Position numbers and translations under genes: made by a program. The notes below the pieces were generated by a model, which was given only the letters and a program-made list of their open reading frames with translations, searched no databases and was not told where the DNA came from. Below are positions 22,737 to 32,419 of a stretch of 64,000 nucleotides of DNA, in pieces. The stretch's first letter is position 1; each line of letters starts with the position of its first letter. This DNA is from Tupaia tana (taxonomy: Eukaryota; Chordata; Mammalia; Scandentia; Tupaiidae), in NCBI GenBank assembly GCA_026018925.1, contig JAKSZU010000005.1:80928398-80992397 (forward strand), given 5' to 3'.

Positions 22737-22983
22737 GTACCAGCAGTTGGCATAATGGCTATGTCGCTGGACTCCCATATAGTCGACCATGGTTCGAGTT
22801 CTGGACCTGGTGGCTTAAACTCATGCAAGGTGTGTGTGTGTACATGCCCAAGATCCCAAGAGGGGAATGAAGAAGAGATTGCGGCATGGCCATCCCCACT
22901 GGGGGGTGATTTCTCACTTTCTGTCTCTCTGTTTCTCTCTGTCTTTCTAGCGAGTGCACATGCCCTATAGCAAAAATCTCTCA

Positions 22984-23002
<19 letters not shown>
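22737..23002 (+). mobile_element. tRNA-derived SINE
   Basis: ACCAGCAGTTGGCATAATGG, B box GGTTCGAGTTC, a GTGTGTGTGTACATGC arm, palindrome, CT zone, GCCCTATAGC and an A-run of about 20. The left flank is itself A-rich. AAATCTTA and AAATCTTG beyond the A-rich stretches hint at a target-site duplication. Confidence 0.94.
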
Positions 23003-23015
<13 letters not shown>

Positions 23016-23214
23016 TCTTGTAAAAATATCAGTAATAAAAATTATAATCTCAAGGTAGTATCTAAATTTCAGCAATCCCATGTTGCAAATAAGAAAATAC
23101 TTTACATTTATACTTTTAGATATGAGTTCTACTCATCTGTAATATAAGGCAATCAAGGTTACTAAATGTCAAAAGAAACTCAATAGAGCTTACTATTTAC
23201 AAGCATATACAACA

Positions 23215-23437
23215 GGGACCAGCAGTTAGCATAATGGCTATGTTGCTGGACTCCCATGTAGTCAACCGCCGCTTAAGTCCCGGACTCAGTGGCTTAAACT
23301 CATGCCTGGTGTGTGTGTGTGTGCCCAGGATCCTGAGTGGAGAATGGAGGAGAAGGAACTGTGGCATGGCCATCCCCCCTGGGGGGTGATTTCTCACTTT
23401 CTGTCTCTCTGGCGAGCACACGCGCCCTGTAGAAAAA
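23215..23437 (+). mobile_element. tRNA-derived SINE with shortened CT zone
   Basis: GGGACCAGCAGTTAGCATAATGG carries a good A box, while the B-box region is altered to CCGCTTAAGTCC. One CT block is missing (CTGTCTCTCTGGCGAGC only) and the end is GCCCTGTAG with a short A-run. No target-site duplication is seen. Confidence 0.92.
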
Positions 23438-23790
23438 ACAAAGCAATTGCTTTCCTTAATTATACTTTAAATAAGTGCTAGGCACCATGGCTGTGGATAA
23501 CAGAAAGTCATTTGTATTGAGGCAAATTTGGGGCAGAGATTTACTTAACATTGCAAAATAAGTAACTGACAGCTTCCTAAAAAGAAGCACATGAGTTTCA
23601 CCAATAGCTGACCTTGATCTGCTTTGATTTGAAAACTGACCACGGAATACGCTGATAAACGGATGAAACCTGAGCTAGGTTTCTTTAAATGCTTGTACTG
23701 CTTCCCCAGAAAGTAAGGATGAGCCAAGCCATGAAGCACACACAGTAGCCATTTAGATTTGCTTCAATTTCCAAGACAAATTGGTGTAAT
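23438..23790. other. No recognised feature
   Basis: Fairly complex, less AT-rich sequence. No gene or repeat family is recognised. Confidence 0.4.
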
Positions 23791-23810
23791 AGAAATTGCT
23801 TCTGTCCTTT

Positions 23811-24038
23811 GGGACCAGCAGTTGGTGTAATGGTTATGTAGCTGGACTCCCATGTAGTCCACCATGGTGGCTTAAACTCTCGCTGGCCACGAGATCCGGA
23901 GAGTAAAATAGAGGAGAAGGGATTGTGGTGTGGCCATCTCACCTGGGGAGGCGATTTCTCGCTTTCTATCTCTCTGTCTTCTGGCGAGCACACATGCCCT
24001 ATAGTAAAATCTTCTCCAAAAAAAAAAAAGGAAAGAAA
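23811..24038 (+). mobile_element. tRNA-derived SINE lacking its B box
   Basis: The head runs GGGACCAGCAGTTGGTGTAATGG to GTAGTCCACCATGG and then jumps straight to TGGCTTAAACTC, so about 30 bases with the whole B box are absent. The CG-rich arm is also shortened (CTCGCTGGCCACGAGATCC). AGAAATTGCTTCTGTCCT (23791-23808) and AGAAATTGCTTCAGTCCT (24039-24056) are an 18-base target-site duplication with one mismatch. Confidence 0.93.
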
Positions 24039-24234
24039 GAAATTGCTTCAGTCCTGGTTGTGGTATCACTTTTATGAATATGACTTTTCCTACCTGAAAG
24101 TCTCAAAAGTACTTCATTAAGCAATGGCAGATACCCCATTAAATTAACTTGTAGTTCACTAATAATCTATTTTTATATACTACATATTGTTCTTACATAT
24201 TCATATACATATTTTTAAAAAATATACACACATT

Positions 24235-24505
24235 GGGCCAACAGGTGGCTTGGTGGTTAAGGCACTAGACTCCTGCATGGCCAAGCCTGCTTTGAGTTCC
24301 TGACCTAGCAACTTGAAAATCACACCAGGTGCATGGGCGTGCATGCCTAAAATCCCAGGAGGAGAATGGAAGAGAAGGGATTGTGGCATAAACATCACCC
24401 TAGTGGGGAGGTGGGGGGATTTTTCATTTTCCCTCTTATCTCTCTAGCAAAGGCATGCTCCCTATGGTAACCACCTTAAAAACAAACAAATAAATAAATA
24501 ATAAT
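24235..24505 (+). mobile_element. Old tRNA-derived SINE
   Basis: GGGCCAACAGGTGGCTTGGTGG, CTCCTGCATGGCCAAGCC, CATGGGCGTGCATGCC, a palindrome altered to TAGTGGGGAGGTGGGGGG, and an AAATAAATAAAT tail. TTAAAAAATATACACACA before and TTAAAAATATATACATAC after resemble a decayed target-site duplication. Confidence 0.9.
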
Positions 24506-25140
24506 TTAAAAATATATACATACACTGAAAAATAGGTTATTTTTAAAGAAAACTTCTTTTATTGTTATAACCATAATCAGTAGTAGTTTAGATCAACTAT
24601 TGACTATAGGTTGGAGTACATGTCTTGGCACACCCATGTGCATCTGTGTGGGTATGAATGAATATACCATGAATCCATTGGTATTTGTGAATCGGATATA
24701 AATATGACTTCTAAAATTACTAAGAATTTTTTTATGGCATTAGTATTTTACAAAAAATTGATGCTGTATAAAATTGGAAAAGAGATTTCCTAGGAAAACT
24801 TCATATTTGAATGATAGAAAAATGTATCAGAAACCTGAACGATGACATTTTTCTTATTTTTCACATACATGCTGCAATTTACTGGAACGTTTTGATTCAA
24901 AGAAAAATTCCCAAAATAAATAAATAATTTTTGTATTTTACAAGATGAATAAAATTTATGGATTTACTACATGTTATATTAATAATAAAAACCTGTAGAA
25001 TTTAAAAGCATTCAATCTTCTTGCATATCTATGGAAAGAGAAAACAAAGAAATGCAAGGGAACTGTGATCACAACCTAAACACTAACTGAACAACTCAAT
25101 TTTGTAGTTGATTAAAATTATGATAAATAGCATTAAGGTG

Positions 25141-25195
<55 letters not shown>

Positions 25196-26072
25196 GAAGA
25201 TTAAGTAAACTATCTAGATAAGGCACAATGCATGGAAGTCAAAATAATGCTTATCTCAAAATTTCCATGCAAATTTGAGTTCACATAGAGTTCAAAAGAG
25301 AGTGATTTATGATCATGAAAGGATATTTGCCTCAGAAAGATTTTAAATAAGTTTTCTTGCCCAGGGAACTGCTGTTTATTAGATTAATGGTTAGTTTTGT
25401 GACACTGAGTAAGCAAGCAAGGTGGACGTTTACTTTTCTGGTTGACATTTTAAAAAATGATAGTCCCTTGTGAAAATATTGAAAAACAAGTATTGAAACC
25501 CAAATACAAGCCATCCATATTCTATTGTATAGTTTCTCTTATTACAATAATTTTCTCTACTTCTTTTTCTTTCTTTCTATATATCAAAATACTATCAATG
25601 CTCATGATTTATGAATAATTCCAAAGTTATTACAAAGTTTTAAAATAAATTATGGCCTACATGTAATCATCAGTTTATTATACATTGATTAATATTTTAA
25701 ACTTGGCTTAACTTTCTGACATGAGATTTGGAGTGCGAGGATTAGATACAGCTGTGCAGAACACCATCTTAGAAGTAGAAACCTCACATGGGCTCTGTTG
25801 ACCCACCACAGAATAAACACTTGGATTGAAAAAGGCAAAGGAAAGAAATAACAATTCTTACATACTACCCCTGTGGAAGAAAAATCAAGATGTCAGACAA
25901 GGAAATAGATTTGGAAAAATGACTAAGCATTAACAATGCAATCCTCATTGTTACTATCATCATCATTGTTATTTTCAGTTACAGTAAATTATAATATTTT
26001 CTAAGCAATATCTCTAAACACATCAAGGCATTGTACATGCTGAAATAAATACCTCAGTAAATACAGGTTCTT
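24506..26072. other. No recognised feature; contains (TA)n at 25146-25192
   Basis: AT-rich sequence. A TA run of about 47 bases is the only clear feature. GAGATTTGG-N-GGATTAGATACAGCTGTG near 25725-25755 resembles GAGATTTGAGGGATTAGAGGCAGCTGTG near 46141-46168, which may be a shared old repeat. Confidence 0.45.
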
Positions 26073-26089
26073 AAAAGTCATTTATACAT

Positions 26090-26354
26090 GGGACCAGCAG
26101 TTAGCGTAATGGCTATGTTGCTGGACTCCCACGTAGTTGACCGCGGTTCGAGTCCCGGACCCGGCGGCTTAAACTCACGCCGGGCGCGTGTGCGTGCGTG
26201 CCCAAGATCCCGAGAGGAGAATGGAGGAGAAGGGATTGCGGCGTGGCCATCCCCCTGGGGGGTGATTTCCTGCTTTCTATCTCTCTGTCTCTCTCTGTCT
26301 GTCTGGCGAGCGCACGTGCCCTATAGCAAAAACCTCTCCAAAAAAAAGAAAAAA
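26090..26354 (+). mobile_element. Young tRNA-derived SINE, near consensus
   Basis: A box TTAGCGTAATGG and B box GGTTCGAGTCC are both perfect. CGCCGGGCGCGTGTGCGTGC, GAGAGGAGAATGGAGGAG, palindrome, CT zone and GCCCTATAGC are all present. AAAAGTCATTTATACAT (26073-26089) and AAAAGTCAGTTATACAT (26355-26371) are a 17-base target-site duplication with one mismatch. This copy is the best in-window model of the family's original B box. Confidence 0.97.
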
Positions 26355-26398
26355 AAAAGTCAGTTATACATTAAATTTGATGAAGTACATTTGTTTTA

Positions 26399-26401
<3 letters not shown>

Positions 26402-26433
<32 letters not shown>
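26402..26433 (+). repeat. (TG)n microsatellite
   Basis: A pure TG dinucleotide run of about 32 bases. Confidence 0.95.
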
Positions 26434-26435
<2 letters not shown>

Positions 26436-26868
26436 TTTATATTTTATAGGGAAGACCTCAGAAAATTTGTATTCCTATTCCTATCCTATTTTTGTATTCC
26501 AAAAATTGCTGAATATATTTCAGTACAAAATTTATAAACTGTCAACATTTTTCAATAAATGCTCTATCATCTTCTACTATATTCCTGTCAGAACATCACA
26601 GCTTTTGGGTTTTTATTTGTGATGATACCTGCTCCTTACACTAGACATTTCTTCACTTGGCTCTGTATCCAAAATTTCCTTGGATTCCAGTTTGCTTTTC
26701 TCTCAAATACATTGCAAAACAAGGAAACACACGTTAAATATGGCCACCAAGAATTTGTTTGCATTGATCTTATTTGCAATCCTTGTTTCAGAGCTCTGTG
26801 AATTCTCTCACATGCTGCAATCATATCACTCACACTTTTACAACTGACCCAAAATTTATGTTACCTTT

Positions 26869-26871
<3 letters not shown>

Positions 26872-26903
<32 letters not shown>

Positions 26904-27171
26904 TTTTTTTTTTTTTTTTCTTGCCAGAAGGTACATACTCTAGCCAGAGGTGAGAAGGGAGTGTTAGAGGGAGGAAAAACACACACACCCCTAGCAGGTC
27001 GTCATCATACTGAAATCCTGGTTTTCCACTTCTTTATCCTGTTGAGATTTTGGGAATGTATACACATGTCCCTGCTGTGTTTGTGTTTTTCAAGCTACTT
27101 GGGCCAGGGCTCAAACCACAGTTGGCTATGTAGCTTTCAGCTCTCTTACCTCTGTGCTATGGGGCCAGCTT
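26872..27171 (-). mobile_element. Old tRNA-derived SINE with CT/T-run tail
   Basis: CT-rich run and T-run, GCCAGAAGGTACATACTC, the GA zone, GAGATTTTGGGAATGTATAC, GGCTCAAACCACAGTTGGC, ending GTGCTATGGGGCCAGC. TTATGTTACCTTTCTT (26856-26871) and TCATGTTACCTTTCTT (27172-27187) are a target-site duplication that confirms the ends. Confidence 0.88.
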
Positions 27172-27329
27172 TCATGTTACCTTTCTTAATTTTATTTTAT
27201 ACCGCTGTTCTCTTTTATAGTGTAATATAAAGATATTAATGAGAGTGGTTCCAGGGTCCAAAATCTAGGCAAAATATAAATAAAGGTAAAGAAATAGTAG
27301 AAAACACAATAGGGAAAAGTGTATGGATT
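27172..27329. other. No recognised feature
   Basis: Short AT-rich spacer. Confidence 0.3.
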
Positions 27330-27720
27330 GCCAGAAAAGTATAGAGCCTACTACATTACAAACACTCAATATAGATCCAAATGAATAAAAAATTTAGCAT
27401 AATTAAGCAAAATATTACTAGAAGAAAAATTATGGATATTAAAAATATTAGCAATCTTTGGGAGGGAAGAACCTTTCTAAATAGCTATAGAAATAAGCCA
27501 TTGAAAAAGTTTAAAAACTATATTATGTTTTAATATAGAAAAAATATCTCCAAAATAAAGATGTAAAAGGCAACCTAAAAAATTTATTCATAATGCATCT
27601 GACTAGTGAAAATCTATTTCTTTCATATATAAAGAAGTTTTGCAAATCAATAAGCAAAAATAAGTGAAGAAAAATAAATATTTGGCGATAGATCTGGTTA
27701 AATGAAAAATGGAAAAAAGG
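27330..27720 (+). mobile_element. Very old L1M-type ORF2 3' remnant, sense
   Basis: ACTAGAAGAAAAATTATGG, GGGAGGGAAGAACCTTTCTAA, and TTCATATATAAAGAAGTTTTGCAAATCAATAAG follow the C-terminal ORF2 text of ancient L1 (GAAAAC-AGG, CTTTCTAA, ACAAATCAATAAG). It has many stops. The end points are soft. Confidence 0.5.
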
Positions 27721-28080
27721 TCCTAATTTTTCATAAAGAATAAATATTTATATTTCACTACTATATATCTTGATATCCAATTACTGTATATACTGTTCAC
27801 GTTTAAATACTTGTAAGTTAATTCCTTTTTCATATTATGCCAGTGTCTTTGCTACTATTCATCCATCCATCCACCCAGTAAACAATTATGGTGAACCTAA
27901 ATGCATCAGAATCTGTTCTGGCTACTGGATGTACTGTGTTAAGGAGTGATTTTGCAGAATCAAAGGCACATGCTAGGGTGTGGTGTTCCTGAATACAGTG
28001 TAGACTTAGCAGGACTTTCCAAAGAAGTTGATGAACCATATCCAGTTCTCAGTATGACAACGAAAACCTTCCTTGAATTT
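27721..28080. other. No recognised feature
   Basis: AT-rich at first, then mixed sequence with a short CATC repeat near 27861-27875. Confidence 0.35.
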
Positions 28081-28356
28081 TCTCTCTCTTTTTTTTTTTT
28101 TTTTTTTTTTGAGTGAGATTTTTGCTATAAGGCATGTACACTCACCAGAGAGACAGAGAGAAGGAGAGAAAGTGAGAAATCAACCTCCAGGAGCATGACT
28201 ACGCTGCAACCTTTTATTTCCATTCTCCTCTTGGAATTTGGAACATGGATGCACATGTTATCAGAGTGTTTCAAGCCTCTGGGTCGGAGACTGAAACCAT
28301 GGCTGGACATGTGGGAGTCTAGCACTTTAACTTCCATGCAACTTGCTGGCCCCCCG
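28081..28356 (-). mobile_element. Intermediate tRNA-derived SINE
   Basis: T-run, GAGTGAGATTTTTGCTATAAGGC, the GA zone, CAACCTCCAGGAGCATG, GGTCGGAGACTGAAACC and CAACTTGCTGGCCCCC. TCCTTGAATTT (28070-28080 and 28357-28367) is a short target-site duplication. Confidence 0.9.
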
Positions 28357-28432
28357 TCCTTGAATTTCAAATATAACTCAATCTACCTTTTACCACTTCC
28401 AATTGTGTGCACATCATTCAATGAGGCATCAG

Positions 28433-28686
28433 GGGGTCAGCCAGTGGCATGCTGGTTAAGGTAATGGATCCCACATAGCTGACTGCATGGCTCCAGACCC
28501 TGAACCAGGGGCTTGAGAAATGAGGTAGATCATGTGTGTGTACCCAAATCCTGAAAGAAAAGAGAAAAGGAGGGGAAGGAACTGTGGATGTCAAACCCCC
28601 ATAGAGGGTGCTTTCTCATTTTCCCTCTCTGACTTGGTCTCTTCCCAGAGAGCACATACATCCTATGGCAACATCCCCCCAAAAAT
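28433..28686 (+). mobile_element. Old tRNA-derived SINE
   Basis: GGGGTCAGCCAGTGGCATGCTGG, GGATCCCACATAGCTGAC, CCCAAATCCTGAAAG, CCCCCATAGAGGG and CATCCTATGGC. It has the older GGATCCCACATGG-type head. Confidence 0.87.
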
Positions 28687-28979
28687 TTGTATTTTTTTTT
28701 TTACTTAAAATACCTGTGTAGCATGCAGAAATTCCCCTTAATAAAACCACAAAGGTTTTATTCCTTGTAGTTATGTTTATTGTCACATGATTAATTGCTT
28801 GGGAATATTTTCTGAAAAGTTATTTTTTGGCAAAATGTATGAAACAACTTATGTTTTTTGATGGAGATGACTTCCCAGGAAAACATATTAAATGTTTTCT
28901 TTAGCTGAAAATGAAAGTGCTTGTCATTCCATAACCTCAGAAACATTAAGCATTGTCACTTACAAATATCTGTACTTCT

Positions 28980-30140
28980 ATTTGTGGAGCTATGAATAAT
29001 GAACTAGATATCTAATAAAACCTCCAACAAAACAGCTAGAAAATCTGACTAAAATTCATAGCTGAACTTATGAAAATATCATTAGAAAGCCACACAGAAG
29101 AAAACGCTGAAAACCAGGCAAGAGGCAATGGCCCATTTAGCCATGCTAAAGGAATATTAGCCATCTTCAGAACCAAGGAGTTAAAATTTTATTGAGTCAG
29201 AGGATAGGAACTATTTGGGCAGGTCCCCATGTGAAGAGGTGAGGCTAAGATACATACCACCCACATTACACACAGCAAGTCAGAACATAAAGAACCATAA
29301 TACTAGGAGTGGAGAGGAACTGAAATAAATCTCCATATTAATAGATAAGGAAATCAGGATAGTTCTCTGGCTTTGTACAAGCTCTAAAAATGTATGATTT
29401 TTACATTAAGCAGCTCTATAAGGATAGGATCATCAATAAAAGAATTTAAACTTATTTCTGAGTGGTCTAGGAAAACACAACTTATAGAAATTAATATTGA
29501 TTTCTGATAACAATAACCTTAAAGTGGCCCAACCAAGGACACAAAAGGTACTTGGATATTACTGTCCTAAATTAAAGACAAATTAAAGTTCCACAGATAG
29601 CACAATAGTGATCATGATCTTATAATTTATAAGTTATACCAAAAAATAAGCCAACAAAAGTGGGAAGAGACAGGAAAAACAACCTGTGATTTAAAGACTT
29701 CTAAAACTATATAGTTGAGATATAAATATAAAATTGTCAAAATATTTTTTAAAATAATAAACAATAAGAATAATATTCTATTAAAATTCTAGAAATATGT
29801 ATATTAACAGAATTTCTGGAAATGATCAAGATTAAAACAAAATTTTAATTGTATAAATGTAAAATAAGGATTTACATTCTGCTAATGAAAATACCAGTAA
29901 ACTGGAGACAATCTGAATAAATTTTTTTTTTAAGTACAGGAAAAAATAAAGTAGAATATAAAAAGAGATGCCAGGGATAAAATTTAATAAATCCAACATA
30001 AACTCAATAGAGTTATTAGAAACACAATCAATCTGAGAAAAAGTTAATGCATAGGAATTTTTAAAGATAGTATTAGATTTCTTTCCTCTAATCTGAAAGC
30101 AAATCCATTAGCAAGTAGCATTATCATGAATATGGCAGAA
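28980..30140 (+). mobile_element. Ancient L1M-type 5'/ORF1 region remnant, sense
   Basis: GAATTTCTGGAAATGATCAAG, GGATTTACATTCTGCTAATG and AGGGATAAAATTTAATAAATCCAAC resemble the 5' part of old L1M elements (GAATT-GTAGAAATGGTCAAG, GAGGATAAA-TCCAACATA). The rest is too decayed to anchor. The order relative to the L1 3' remnant at 27330 is wrong for one element, so they are separate. Confidence 0.4.
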
Positions 30141-30144
30141 AGGA

Positions 30145-30228
30145 AATGAGGGAAGAAGGGAGGGAAGAAGTATAGGAGAGAGGAAGGAAAGAGAGGGGAG
30201 GAAGAGAGAAAGATAGGAAAGGTAGACC
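30145..30228 (+). repeat. Purine-rich GA/GGAA tract
   Basis: About 84 bases of nearly pure purine on the plus strand (GGGAGGGAAGAAG, GAGAGAGGAAGG). Long polypurine tracts can form triplex DNA; here it is low-complexity sequence. Confidence 0.85.
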
Positions 30229-30288
30229 TGGAAAACCAAAAAGCAAACAAATAAGAAGAAAGCATGTTTTAAATTATAACAGACTGTT

Positions 30289-30540
30289 GGGACCAGCAGT
30301 TAGCATAATGGCTGTGTCGCTGGACTCCCATGTAGTCGACTGCGGTTCGCGTCCCGGACCCGGTGGCTTAAAACTCACACCGGGCGCTTGTGCGTGCGTG
30401 CCTAAGATCCTGAGAGGAGAATGGAGGAGAAGGGATTGCGGCGTGGCCATCCCCTCTGGGGGGTGATTTCTCGCTTTCTGTCTCTCTGTCTCTCTCTGTC
30501 TGGCTAACGCACACGCCCTATAGCAAAAACCTCTCAAAAA
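30289..30540 (+). mobile_element. Young tRNA-derived SINE with perfect 18-base duplication
   Basis: AAATTATAACAGACTGTT is exact at 30271-30288 and 30541-30558. The B box is GGTTCGCGTCC, the variant shared with 11909, 48013 and 53764. TTAAAACTCACACCGGG and TCTGGCTAACGCACACG are changes private to this copy. The A-run is only about 8 bases. Confidence 0.98.
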
Positions 30541-30558
30541 AAATTATAACAGACTGTT

Positions 30559-30639
30559 TGTACTGTAAAAATATCAAAGCCAGAAGACAACGAAACAGTA
30601 CTGTCAATTAATATATATATATATATGTCACCCTACAAG
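30559..30639. repeat. Short (TA)n and spacer
   Basis: TA units at about 30610-30626 within AT-rich DNA. Confidence 0.6.
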
Positions 30640-31030
30640 GGACTAGGATGCTCAATCCAGATCCCCCTTTAACAATGGATGGTTAGTTACACCTATTGCT
30701 TTAAGTGCTGCAGTAAAGTTTACAGTTATCAGTCTTCCTCAGCAATTGCCCTCTGGTTAGGAGAGCTGCCTCCACCAAAATTACTGCTCCTCTTTGGGTC
30801 AGTCCATATCTAAAGACTGATTCTTGAGAGTAATAAGGCTCAGATTCTGTGCCCTAACTCAGAATAATTCTACAGAGCCATCCGAGTTTACGGAGTTGAC
30901 TGAGGCCTTATTTACAAGTTGAACTCAGCCTTACATCCCCACAGCCAAGGTAGCTTTCTTCTCCCCTGCATTCTCAAGAACTCCTTTGTACTCAAATCTT
31001 GGATTTATAGCATGCTTCCAAGGAACACAA
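30640..31030 (+). mobile_element. Possible old ERVL-type LTR fossil
   Basis: AAGACTGATTCTTGAGAGT, GTGCCCTAACTCAGAATAATTC, AGTTGAACTCAGCCTTACATCC and the closing CTCCTTTGTACTCAAATCTTGG recall LTR16/LTR33-like ERVL repeats. The match is from memory and incomplete. If right it is a solo LTR, ancient and broken. Confidence 0.35.
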
Positions 31031-31177
31031 TTGTTCATATAATCTAAAAACATATAAGTAAATAAGTAGAGATTAAGAGCAAAGAGTTATAGATCAGTAA
31101 TATAAACAAAAATAATAATAAACTCACAAAAATTAACCCGCAACAGATTTCCAGCAAATAAATCTTTAAAAATTTCT

Positions 31178-31356
31178 TGGGCCCAGCAAGTGGTAGGGTA
31201 TGGTCAACCCCAATCCCTTTTATTCCCTTTTGGCATTCCATCAGAATTGTGGACAAACACACGGGTGTGCTTTTCAAGAGGCAGAGGCTGGGATTCTAAC
31301 TGTTGTCAGTCATGTAGATCCAGCTATCTTACCCAATGTGTTAAGGGACTGGCCCT
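31178..31356 (-). mobile_element. Old tRNA-derived SINE with inverted head piece
   Basis: Bases 31202-31356 are a minus-strand copy (CCCCAATCCCTTTTATTCCC, GTCAGTCATGTAGATCCAGC, ending GGACTGGCCCT). Just left of it GGGCCCAGCAAGTGGTAGGG reads like the plus-strand start of the same SINE head. The CT/palindrome part that should lie there is absent. Confidence 0.6.
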
Positions 31357-32419
31357 GTTTAGTACTTAGATATCTCAAAATCAATTTTTATAATTATCTA
31401 TTTAATGCTTTTCATCTATGGTGTTTCCCATAGTTTCATTTCTTTTAATAAAGTTACGTTATTTAGACATTAAACATGATCTTAAAAGGATGTATTATGA
31501 ATGCTAAATTCAGGAAATTAAATTTGAAGCACTTCAATGTTTAAGTAAAATAACCTACATATAGGTTTTCATAAACTTTGAATTCTGGGATTGCCTTCTT
31601 GTTTTAATAATTTTCTGTGCAAGATAGGACCACACTTCATAAGCAATCATTTTGATATTTTTTATGAAATTAATCATTTAACAAAGGTAATGATAAAAAA
31701 AATCCAGTTAGGCTTTTATTCATGAAAAATCATACAGCAATTACCTTAAATAATTTTCTTCAAATATTTCTCAAAATCAATTAAGTGGAATATATTTCAT
31801 GTGTATTTTTGGAGTAAATATGACATATTTTGACATATTAGTTATCTTTTATCTTCTTTCCAAAGGAATTGAGCAGACACTAATGGTCTTATTCGAAGTT
31901 CCCTCTTACCACATCCATGTATTTTTAAAGATTTCCTTTTTATTTTAAATTCTGTTTGAATATATGTGAAAGGGTTTTTGCCATAACCCAGAACAGTTAC
32001 CTTTTAAATTCAGAATCTAGCAAATCATTCAGAACCCCAAAATGGCAAGCCTATAAAACAAAAAATACCTCTTATGTAAGAATTTTTCTTAAGTAGGAGC
32101 CTTAGATCCACAGTCAATTCTTGTGTATAACACCTTCGATTAAAAATAAGAAAGCAGGCTTTAGGTTCATATATTTACCGAAGTATTAATTATTATTATT
32201 TTGAACCAATAAATTCTAAATGTCGATATGCTTTAAGTAGGATATGTCACTAACAGATCATAAAGGAGAAGCTTATGAATGATACAGTGCTCCCGTTCCT
32301 ATGGCGAAGGCTCGATTAGAGTAGTGAGACATTCTAAAACCAGCTAAGTTGATGGAGAATGGGAATAAAAGAGAATGGTAGGTATGTGTGCATCCCATTT
32401 GAGTACTACGCATTGCTTA
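31357..32419. other. No recognised feature (1.1 kb)
   Basis: AT-rich, unique-looking DNA. No gene or repeat recognised. Confidence 0.4.

Noticed and set aside
26090-26160. A tRNA gene (A and B boxes both perfect)
   Set aside because: The head lacks a proper paired acceptor stem and is joined to a SINE body with a target-site duplication. It is a retroposon promoter.
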